From Gemmatimonadota bacterium (GTDB taxonomy: Bacteria; Gemmatimonadota; Gemmatimonadetes; Gemmatimonadales; Gemmatimonadaceae), in the NCBI GenBank assembly GCA_016191225.1, contig JACPPC010000003.1:1-64000 (forward strand): DNA of 64,000 bases, in the 5' to 3' direction. The position numbers were made by a program, and so were the translations under genes. The notes under the pieces are model-generated. The model saw nothing but the letters and a program-made list of their open reading frames with translations. It did no database searches and was not told where the DNA came from. Shown in pieces: positions 7,508 through 14,637 of this stretch. Within the stretch, counting starts at the first letter, position 1. Every line of letters begins with the position of its first letter.

Positions 7508-9058
7508 CTAGCCCCCCGGTATCGCCCGCCCGTGGCACGCCACGCACACCGACGGGTTCTTGGCCTTCGCCGTCGCGGCGTTGAACCCTGGCCCATGCGG
7601 ATTGAACCGGTAGCCGCCGCCCACCGCCGAGTGACAGGCGGTGCAGTCGCGCTCGGCGTGGCACGAGGCGCACGACTCGAGACTCTGCCGCGCCGCTTGG
7701 CCGTGCCCCAGGCTGAAGCCGCGAAACGCGTCGTGGTACCCCGTACGCCCGATCCGCCGCCTCGCCACGAGCCCCGACTGCTGGTGGCACGCCTGGCAGA
7801 ACTGCGCGGGGTTGTGGCACTCGCTGCAGTTCATCTCGCGCGAGTACGCCGAGGCCGGATGGCGCGTGAGGAACCCCTGCGCGTGGTATCGTGCCTGGCG
7901 GCTCCCCTCGGGGCGGTGGCACTCGAGGCAGGTCGAGCGCAGGTGACAGCTCTCGCAGGTGGCGGGGCGGGCGCTCGCCTGCGGCCCATGGCGCTCCTTG
8001 AAGTCGCTGGTGTGGCTCGCCGGCGGCACCCGCTTGAGGTGCGCCCCCGGCGCGCGCCCGGGGCCCGCGGTGGGCATCGTGGTCACGGCGCGCGGCGGGA
8101 TCCCGACATGGCAGCTGAAGCAGCTTTCGCGCGAGTGGCAGCTCGAACAGGTGGCCGTCGACCGCTCGGCATCGCGGCCATGGAAGCCAAGCCAGCCCGC
8201 CGCGCGGTGCGTGGGCGGCACCGGCTGCGTGCCCGTGTACACCGGCGGCCGGTCGTCGAGCGCGAGTGACAGGATCACCGGCGATTCGGCGGCGTTCACG
8301 TGGCAGCTCATGCACAGGTTGCGCGAGTGGCAGGTGGCACAGCTCGCCGCCACGGTGGGGTGCTCTCCCGGCAAGCGCCCCGGCACCTTGGCCGCCCTCC
8401 CGTGCCCGCCGAGCACGAAGTCGGCCGCGGCATGCGACTGCGGCTTGGGGAAGGTCTTGATCCATTCGCGGGTAAGGCTCGGCGCGTCGGTGAGGCGCAC
8501 GTGGCAGGTGGCGCAGACCTCGTTGCCGTTGTCCACGTGCGGCGCCTTGAGCCCGTGGCACTGCAGGCAGTTGCCGACCACCGCATTGCGCACCGCCATG
8601 CGCGGCGCCCCGGGCTCGGTGTGGCAGCCGGCGCAGTTGCGCATCATCGCGCTGTCGGCGGGGTTCCTGGCCGCGGCGGCCTTGCCGTGCGCCTCGTGCG
8701 TGAACCGGCGGTTCCCGGCGCGCGGCCCCACCCGCGGCTCCCATGTGATGCGCGGCTTGACCGTGCCGTCGTGGCACGACGCGCACCCCTGCGCCGTGGG
8801 CCACATCGACTGTCCCGGATCCACCACGCCGGCGTGGCACGAGGTGCAGACCGGGAAGACCTTGGCGTGCTTGTCGTGCGGGAACCGCGTCGGCGAGGCT
8901 GCGCGGGGCTGGGACACCGTCGCCACCTGCGGCAGCGCGAACGCCGCGCGCCACGGCAGGGCGAGGGCGAGCACGGCGCTCGCGACGAGCGCCATCGGCG
9001 CGATCGCCCCTCCCACGCGCGCCATCCTCGCGGCCCCCGCTCCCAGGCTCGGGCTCAT
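7508..9058 (-). CDS. Exported 16-heme cytochrome c
   Basis: A 516-residue protein with an N-terminal signal peptide (hydrophobic MALVASAVLALAL ending near AFA) and sixteen CxxCH heme-attachment motifs: CTSCH, CASCH, CAGCH, CLQCH, CATCH (twice), CMSCH, CSSCH, CFSCH, CESCH, CLECH, CSECH, CQACH, CASCH, CTACH and CVACH. Extra histidines between motifs (FPHDKH, FTHEAH) could be distal ligands. No lipobox or C-terminal membrane anchor is seen, so it is periplasmic or outer-face. ATG 9058 overlaps the stop of the barrel gene (ATGA). It is the last gene of the cytochrome operon. By analogy with porin-cytochrome conduits it could be the heme wire associated with the barrel. There is no CxxCK, so it is not NrfA. 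Confidence 0.9.
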   Translation of the reverse strand: MSPSLGAGAARMARVGGAIAPMALVASAVLALALPWRAAFALPQVATVSQPRAASPTRFPHDKHAKVFPVCTSCHAGVVDPGQSMWPTAQGCASCHDGTVKPRITWEPRVGPRAGNRRFTHEAHGKAAAARNPADSAMMRNCAGCHTEPGAPRMAVRNAVVGNCLQCHGLKAPHVDNGNEVCATCHVRLTDAPSLTREWIKTFPKPQSHAAADFVLGGHGRAAKVPGRLPGEHPTVAASCATCHSRNLCMSCHVNAAESPVILSLALDDRPPVYTGTQPVPPTHRAAGWLGFHGRDAERSTATCSSCHSRESCFSCHVGIPPRAVTTMPTAGPGRAPGAHLKRVPPASHTSDFKERHGPQASARPATCESCHLRSTCLECHRPEGSRQARYHAQGFLTRHPASAYSREMNCSECHNPAQFCQACHQQSGLVARRRIGRTGYHDAFRGFSLGHGQAARQSLESCASCHAERDCTACHSAVGGGYRFNPHGPGFNAATAKAKNPSVCVACHGRAIPGG

Positions 9059-10536
9059 CGCGGCAAGGGCCGCGCGCGCGGCAGTGGCGTGCGGTCCGCT
9101 CCCGAGCCGACCGCCACGCTGAACCCGGCGCGCAGCCGGAGTTGCGAAAGCGACGACGCGCTCGCGTCGGGGCGGTACCGGTCGTCGCTCACGAGCGCGG
9201 CGTCGCACCACACCCGGTGCTGGGGCGAGAACTGCCATTCGCCGCGGCCGCCGATCCAGCGGCTCGTGGCGTCGTAGTAGCGCAGTTCGAGGGGGCGGGC
9301 CAGGCTCCCGGCGTACAGGTCGACCGAGAACACCGCGCTCGGCGCCCACGTCACCGACGCGTCGGTGAACCGCCCCGCGGCGCCGGGGCCGCGCTCCAGG
9401 CCGAAGCTTCCCTCGAGGGTCCATGCGGTGCCCACCGTCGCCGTCGCGCCCGTGCTCATGCGCCACCCACCGGCTTCGAGGCGCGGCACGATCGACGTGT
9501 TGATTTCCGCGTTGTCATAGCGGTACGACTCGCCGCGGGCGTTGAGCGAGAGCCAGCCGTTGGGCCGCACCTGCGCCGAGGCCGTGACCGCGTTGTAGGG
9601 CACGGGGCTGAAGGCGCCCCATAGCGTCCAGAGGCTGAAGTAGGGGACGTAGCGACGCGCGCCGACGGTCACCGCGTACCGCGGCTGAACGTACGTGAGC
9701 GCGAGTTCGGTGGTGCCCATCTTCCCCTCGGCCATGTTGTACTGCGTGCCGCCGCTGGCGCGGAACGGTCCGACCTGTGCGCCCAGCGACAGCGCCGTCC
9801 GCTCCGACACGAAGTTTCCGTCCTCGGGGTCGATCTCGCGGCGGTACTCGGCCCGGGCGTCGATCCACCGGAAGCGCCAGGTCGCCTCGGCGCCGCCGAG
9901 GATCTGGCGATCGCGCGGGCGCCATTCGTCGAGCGGGTTGAGCGCCGGATTGCTCGCCGTGACCGCGGCCGCCTGCCCAAGCCCCCAGCCGCCGTAGCCG
10001 GTGAGCTCCAGCGCGGCGTCGTCCCACCGCACCTTGAGCCACCCGCCGTCAAAGCCGATCGGCTCGAGCCGCGACGCCACGAGCTGCCGCCCCACGCGCA
10101 GCGTGACCGGCGACCGCTGGTACTCGACGTAGCCCTCGAGGAGCTGCGCGTTGGGCGTCGTCCCCGGCCAGGGGGCGTCGCCGCCGGCGTCGGTCACGAG
10201 CCGACCGGTGGCGCGAACGGCGAGTCCCTCGACGCCGAGGCCCCACAGCACCATGCTCGCCGAGACAGCCACCGGGAGGGCGCGCAGCTCGGGGCCCGGC
10301 CGCAGGTAGTAGCAGTATGGCCCGTTGTTGCAGCGCAGGGCGAAGCCATCGGGCGTCACGAGCCCGCCGCTCGCCGTCGGCACCGCGAGCGCGGCGTCGA
10401 TGCTGTCGGGCGCGAGCCCGCGATACGAGATGGCCTGTGCCCTCGCGTCGAGGCGAATGCGGTAGTCCTGCGCCGCGGCGGGAAGGGTCCACGCCGCCAG
10501 CGCCAGGGCGGCCACGAGGGCGCGGAGCGCGGTCAT
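9055..10536 (-). CDS. Outer-membrane beta-barrel protein of the cytochrome operon (porin-cytochrome type)
   Basis: A 493-residue protein with a signal peptide ending PAAAQ and then long runs of alternating polar/hydrophobic residues rich in Gly, Tyr, Trp and Arg. This is the pattern of amphipathic strands of an outer-membrane barrel. Near residue 70 a CxxxxxxC pair (CNNGPYC) could form a disulfide. The start overlaps the stop of the 20-heme cytochrome gene and its stop overlaps the 16-heme gene start, so the three products are made together. Family resemblance to MtrB/PioB or Geobacter Omb barrels is by context and architecture; I see no diagnostic motif. It could instead be a general substrate porin. 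Confidence 0.75.
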   Translation of the reverse strand: MTALRALVAALALAAWTLPAAAQDYRIRLDARAQAISYRGLAPDSIDAALAVPTASGGLVTPDGFALRCNNGPYCYYLRPGPELRALPVAVSASMVLWGLGVEGLAVRATGRLVTDAGGDAPWPGTTPNAQLLEGYVEYQRSPVTLRVGRQLVASRLEPIGFDGGWLKVRWDDAALELTGYGGWGLGQAAAVTASNPALNPLDEWRPRDRQILGGAEATWRFRWIDARAEYRREIDPEDGNFVSERTALSLGAQVGPFRASGGTQYNMAEGKMGTTELALTYVQPRYAVTVGARRYVPYFSLWTLWGAFSPVPYNAVTASAQVRPNGWLSLNARGESYRYDNAEINTSIVPRLEAGGWRMSTGATATVGTAWTLEGSFGLERGPGAAGRFTDASVTWAPSAVFSVDLYAGSLARPLELRYYDATSRWIGGRGEWQFSPQHRVWCDAALVSDDRYRPDASASSLSQLRLRAGFSVAVGSGADRTPLPRARPLPR

Positions 10537-12611
10537 CGCGGCACCCGCGAAACCAGCTTCGCCTTGTGCGCCTCGGGCTCGGCGAGGAAGTGGCAGCTGG
10601 TGCACTCGCGCTGGTCGTTGTGTCCCTGCGCCTTGCTCGCGTGGCAGGTGGCGCAGAAGCTGCGCGTCGGCACGAGCCGTGCGATCGTGGTGGCGGTGTG
10701 GCAGGCATCGCAGCGCTGGTGCGTGACGTCGGCGGGGGCGTGGGCGGCCTTGGGATCGGGAATCTTGTGGCACCCCGAGCAGTCGCGGCGGGCCGAGTGA
10801 TGGTCGCTGTGGCAGTCCTTGCACGTGACCGTGGTCGGCGCGGGCGCCATCGTGACCGGCGTGACGTGGCAGTCCGTGCAGGCCTTGGAGACGTGCTTCT
10901 CGTGCAGGAAGCCCACCGTGCGCGCGTTGGCCGGCCGGCCCGGCACGGTCACCGTCACGGTCACGCGCCGCACCGCGCCGTACTTCTCCTTGTGGTGGCA
11001 GCTGGCGCACTTGTCGGGCGTCGGCGACTGGTGGTGGCAGATCGCGCAGCCGCGCGGCCGCTCGAAAGTGAGCCGGCCGTGCCCCGACCCGGTCTGATGG
11101 CATTCCAGGCACGCCCGTTTCGCGTGCCTCGCATGGGGAAAGCTGTCGGTGGGGGAGGGCGGGGGGGGGCGCGCGGCGACGGCCCGTCCTTGCGGCGATC
11201 GCGGCGTCCCCCGGGCCGGTTCGGGGAGGGACTCCGCGGCCGGCCCGTCGCCGCCCGTTGGGAGCTCGGCGCGGCCGGCGTCGTCGTCGGCGGCGAGGAA
11301 TGGCCCGTGCCAACGCCCCTCGCGCGGCGCCACGCCCGCCGCCGGCCCCGCGCCCCTCGGAGGCCTGGGGGTCGCGGCCGGAGCCGGGGCGGCCGGGCGC
11401 AGCGCCTTGACGGTGTCGAAGGCAACCGGTGGCCTGGGCCCGCCGCTCTCCCGCACGCGCGTGTGGCACCCCTGGCACTCGCTCGCGTCCACTCCCGCGC
11501 GGTGAGGCACGTGGCAGGTGAGGCAGCTCGAGGCGACCTTGCGGTGGTTCTCGCCGGCGTGGAACGGCTTCTCGCGATAGTCGTCATGGCACCCCGAGCG
11601 GGCGCAGCTCTTGGCCGCGGCCGCCGGGGTCTTCTGCGTGTGCGGGTTGTGGCAGGCGCCGCACTTGCCGCCGTGCGGGTCGCGCCCCTCGTCGAAGTCC
11701 TTGAGGACCTTCTGCATCTCGTGGCAGCCCAGGCACTGGGGCTTGCCGGGCACGAGCGTCCCGCGCGCCGAGTCGCGCGTGGCGAGGGCGGGGACGTCCT
11801 CGGTGAAGCCGTGGCAGCTCGTGCAGTGGCGCACCGTCTGGGTTTCCATCTTGCCCAGCACGACCGTCGTGTTCCTGGCGTCGTGGCAGTTGCTCTGGCC
11901 GCAGGTCTTCTCCACCGGCCGGAACTGGTGCACCTCGACGCCGTGGCAGGTCACGCACTGCAGGTTCTTGAGCACCGCCGAGTCCGACTCGAGGTGCACG
12001 CGATGGCCGGCGGTGCCGGCGATCCGCTTCCACTTGGCGGTGTCGCCGGTGACGTGGCAGGTGCGGCAGACCTCGTTGGGCACCTTGGCGTGCTTGCCGA
12101 TCTCCCTCGGCCGGTTGGCGACCCACAGGTAGAGCTGCCGCATGCTGGCGTAGAGCGGCTGCTGGTGGCAGTTGTGGCACGACAGCTTGCCGTGCTTGTT
12201 CTCGGCGTTCGAGAAGCGCTGGAACGCCTGGTTCATCACGTGGCAGCCGGTGCAGAAGTCGTTGTCGTTCTGCGTGTAGTTCCAGGTCGCGGCGCCGGCG
12301 CCGCCCACGGTGGCGAGCACCAGCACGCCGGCGAGCGCCAGCCCCCAGCGCATCGCCAGCTCGCTGGCGCCGAGCCAGGCGGCGATCCTCGCGCGCCGCA
12401 GCCACACCCAGCGCACGGCGAGGAGGCCGACGACGCAGGCGACGGCGAACAGCGTGATCTGCAGCCACGTGGGAATGCTGTTCAGCAGGAAGCGCACGAC
12501 CACCGCCACGCCGCCCGGGAGGGGCGACGTGACGACGGTCGAGTCGACCAGGGCGCCGTGCGATTGCCCGAGCGCCGCTGCCGGGTGCGCTACCCCGGCA
12601 ACGGCGCTCAT
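10533..12611 (-). CDS. Membrane-anchored NapC/NirT-type 20-heme cytochrome c
   Basis: A 692-residue protein from ATG 12611 (ATG 12623 is also possible). Two membrane segments lie at about 48-70 and 88-110, then a NapC-like start (NDNDFCTGCHVMNQAFQRF, first Cys 120). There are 18 CxxCH and two CX4CH motifs (CGQSNCH and CARSGCH). Eleven motifs precede and nine follow a heme-free Pro/Ala-rich linker of about 100 residues. NapC-type proteins take electrons from menaquinol, so this protein probably links the quinone pool to periplasmic carriers. The linker codons contain a run of nine G on the plus strand at 11161-11169. It follows the lipoprotein gene by 34 bp and overlaps the barrel gene. Confidence 0.88.
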   Translation of the reverse strand: MSAVAGVAHPAAALGQSHGALVDSTVVTSPLPGGVAVVVRFLLNSIPTWLQITLFAVACVVGLLAVRWVWLRRARIAAWLGASELAMRWGLALAGVLVLATVGGAGAATWNYTQNDNDFCTGCHVMNQAFQRFSNAENKHGKLSCHNCHQQPLYASMRQLYLWVANRPREIGKHAKVPNEVCRTCHVTGDTAKWKRIAGTAGHRVHLESDSAVLKNLQCVTCHGVEVHQFRPVEKTCGQSNCHDARNTTVVLGKMETQTVRHCTSCHGFTEDVPALATRDSARGTLVPGKPQCLGCHEMQKVLKDFDEGRDPHGGKCGACHNPHTQKTPAAAAKSCARSGCHDDYREKPFHAGENHRKVASSCLTCHVPHRAGVDASECQGCHTRVRESGGPRPPVAFDTVKALRPAAPAPAATPRPPRGAGPAAGVAPREGRWHGPFLAADDDAGRAELPTGGDGPAAESLPEPARGTPRSPQGRAVAARPPPPSPTDSFPHARHAKRACLECHQTGSGHGRLTFERPRGCAICHHQSPTPDKCASCHHKEKYGAVRRVTVTVTVPGRPANARTVGFLHEKHVSKACTDCHVTPVTMAPAPTTVTCKDCHSDHHSARRDCSGCHKIPDPKAAHAPADVTHQRCDACHTATTIARLVPTRSFCATCHASKAQGHNDQRECTSCHFLAEPEAHKAKLVSRVPR

Positions 12612-12645
12612 CTTCGGGACCATCGGCAGGTGGGGCGTAATCGGC

Positions 12646-14223
12646 TTACCTGCGCGGAGGCAAGGATGCGGTGTGCAGCGTGGCGTTGAACGGCCCGCCA
12701 ATCCTGGGGCCGCCCAGATTGGCCGGCATCACCGCGGAGGCGACCGGCAGCCCGTAGTAGGTCTTGACGTAACTGATCGTGGCCACGAGCAGGGCTTCGC
12801 AGAGGAACGGATTGTGCACGCCCTTCGAGCTGTCGGTGTTCGACTGGCCGTACTCGCCGCACAGCCGGGCGTTGAACTCCGCGCCCTCGGCCGGCGTGAT
12901 CTTGCCGTCGGTATTGCTCCACTCGCCCGGCATGGTGCTCTTGAGCGTGGCGAGCAGGCCGCCGTCGGCCGGGGCCGCCGTGATCGAGAGACTGCCGTTC
13001 GCGTCCACCCAGAGCTGGTCCGTGTAGAACTTCATGCGGGCGCGCACGGTGGCGAAGGCCGAGGCGGCCACGGCCGCGGTCGCGTGGCACCCGGACTGCG
13101 TGCACGACTTCCACGACCGGGCGGTCTCGGAGTAGGCGCAGGTCTTGTCGGCGGTCGGCTTGCCCGTGGCGTCCAGGCAGGGAATCGGCCGGAAGAGGTG
13201 GCCGGTGGACTGGAACGTGAACGCACCGGTCGCCGCGTCGGTCACGGTCAGCCGCGTCACGTGGCAGCCGGCGCAGAGGCGCGGGTTCGCGCCCGTCGCG
13301 TGCGAGCCATAGATCGCCGTCGTGTCGTAAATGAAGCCCGGCGGCCGCCAGCCGGCCTCGCCCAGCAGCACCGCGCCCTGCGGTGCGTGCGGCGAACTGC
13401 TGGTGACCAGCGGCTCGCTGCGCCGCATGTGGCACTGCATGCACAGGTTCTGCGACGGGTCGTTCGAGGTGATCGAGAGCCGCAGCTGGCGCGTGTTTTC
13501 CGAGCCATGCGGCGCATGGCAGACGGCGCAGGTCGTCGGCTGGTAGGCCGTGGCCGAGTCACGCTCGGCGTAGTTGGTGCCGCCGTCCCATCGCTCCAGC
13601 GCCTTGCGGCCGTCGTGGCAGGCGGCGCAGCCGGACGACACGTTGCTCGCCGCCGGGATGTACACGACGTTGTGCCCCGATGCGGCCCACTCCTCGGCGA
13701 ATGGCGAGTGCGTTCCGGTGTGACAGTCACCGCAGTTGCCCTTGCCCGTCATGGCGAGGCGGGCCAGCGGCCGCACGATCGAGGCGGCCCCAACCCCTTC
13801 CACATGCGCCTGGCCGGGGCCGTGGCAGTTCTCGCACTGCACGTCATAGTAGGTCGAGTCCTTGACCGCCTGATACCCGACCACCGTGCCCTGCAGCTTG
13901 TTGCCGTTGCCCGTCACCGCGTGGCACTCGAAGCAGCTCGCCGCCTTGCCGGGACTGTTGTTCGCGTCGGTCCACGCACTGGCATGCTTGGTCGTCACCC
14001 AGCTGGCCTGGAGCTCGGCGTGACAGTTGCCGCAGGTCGTCCGCTTCGTCGACGCCTGGTAGTAGCCCAGGAATCCGCTCGCCGCGTCCTTCGGCGGGTT
14101 GAACGGGGCCCGGTCCCTGTAGACGATCTTGTCGCTGGTATTGCACCCGGCGAGCGTGAGGGCCGCCACGGCGGCGGCCGTCAGGAGCCGATTGATCCGG
14201 GTGGTCGCTCGATCTTTGCGCAT
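12646..14223 (-). CDS. Nine-heme lipoprotein cytochrome (cytochrome c554-like N terminus)
   Basis: A 525-residue lipoprotein: a short signal ends in the lipobox LAGC. Eight CxxCH motifs and one CX4CH (CTQSGCH) are present. The order CGNCH, tryptophan/TKHASAW, CFECH, then VQCENCHGPGQAH is the pattern of the cytochrome c554-like family. About 150 C-terminal residues lack heme motifs. The lipid anchor suggests attachment to the outer membrane, possibly exposed at the surface as a terminal reductase or contact site. It is the first gene of the minus-strand operon, divergent from the Mo-enzyme operon. Confidence 0.88.
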   Translation of the reverse strand: MRKDRATTRINRLLTAAAVAALTLAGCNTSDKIVYRDRAPFNPPKDAASGFLGYYQASTKRTTCGNCHAELQASWVTTKHASAWTDANNSPGKAASCFECHAVTGNGNKLQGTVVGYQAVKDSTYYDVQCENCHGPGQAHVEGVGAASIVRPLARLAMTGKGNCGDCHTGTHSPFAEEWAASGHNVVYIPAASNVSSGCAACHDGRKALERWDGGTNYAERDSATAYQPTTCAVCHAPHGSENTRQLRLSITSNDPSQNLCMQCHMRRSEPLVTSSSPHAPQGAVLLGEAGWRPPGFIYDTTAIYGSHATGANPRLCAGCHVTRLTVTDAATGAFTFQSTGHLFRPIPCLDATGKPTADKTCAYSETARSWKSCTQSGCHATAAVAASAFATVRARMKFYTDQLWVDANGSLSITAAPADGGLLATLKSTMPGEWSNTDGKITPAEGAEFNARLCGEYGQSNTDSSKGVHNPFLCEALLVATISYVKTYYGLPVASAVMPANLGGPRIGGPFNATLHTASLPPRR

Positions 14224-14637
14224 AGCGTGATCCCCGAGTGTGAGCGGAGCCGGGCGGCCGGCCTGTCCTCCGTGCCGCGAAACCTCGCAATCGACAGCCG
14301 TTGCAGGCATGGTCCACATCGCGTGCTCTCGTGACGGTTGCCTTCGGAATGGAGTTCGTTCCGTCGCTTGCTGGTTCTTCGTTCGTAGGTACAATTACGG
14401 CAACGTCCAGAACGTGAGCAGTCAGGGAATCGCCCCCGGGGTGTCAGGCGATCGCCCGCTGAAATGTGGGGCTGTCGGTGCGACAGGGGAATACCTGACG
14501 CGCTGTCAGGATATCGGCCCTGTTCCGTGGGGATTTGCGGGACTCCCCATTGGAGCCGGCGGCGTTATCCCTGTCCCCGCTCCGATTCGCGCAAGGGGAT
14601 GCCGCCCCACGGCATGCGTTTCCCGCACAGGCTGCCG
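14224..14637. other. 413-bp divergent control region between the two electron-transfer operons
   Basis: No gene is supported here. The segment is less G+C-rich than its surroundings around 14330-14410 and contains a plus-strand promoter candidate at 14368-14395. A short perfect hairpin (cctgac/gtcagg, 14494-14510) lies in the leader of the Mo-enzyme gene, which would be about 235 nt long. I looked for an FNR-type TTGAT-N4-ATCAA box and found none. No convincing minus-strand promoter was identified. Confidence 0.6.
14368..14395 (+). promoter_or_regulatory. Candidate sigma-70-type promoter for the Mo-enzyme operon
   Basis: TTGCTG at 14368-14373 and TACAAT at 14390-14395 are separated by 16 bp and stand out in G+C-rich DNA. 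They point toward the molybdoenzyme gene at 14638. Confidence 0.45.

Noticed and set aside
7508-14223. NrfA-type nitrite reductase among the cytochromes
   Set aside because: No CxxCK motif and no NrfA-like catalytic arrangement.
14224-14637. FNR/CRP-type box in the divergent region
   Set aside because: No TTGAT-N4-ATCAA-like or TGTGA-N6-TCACA-like pair found.
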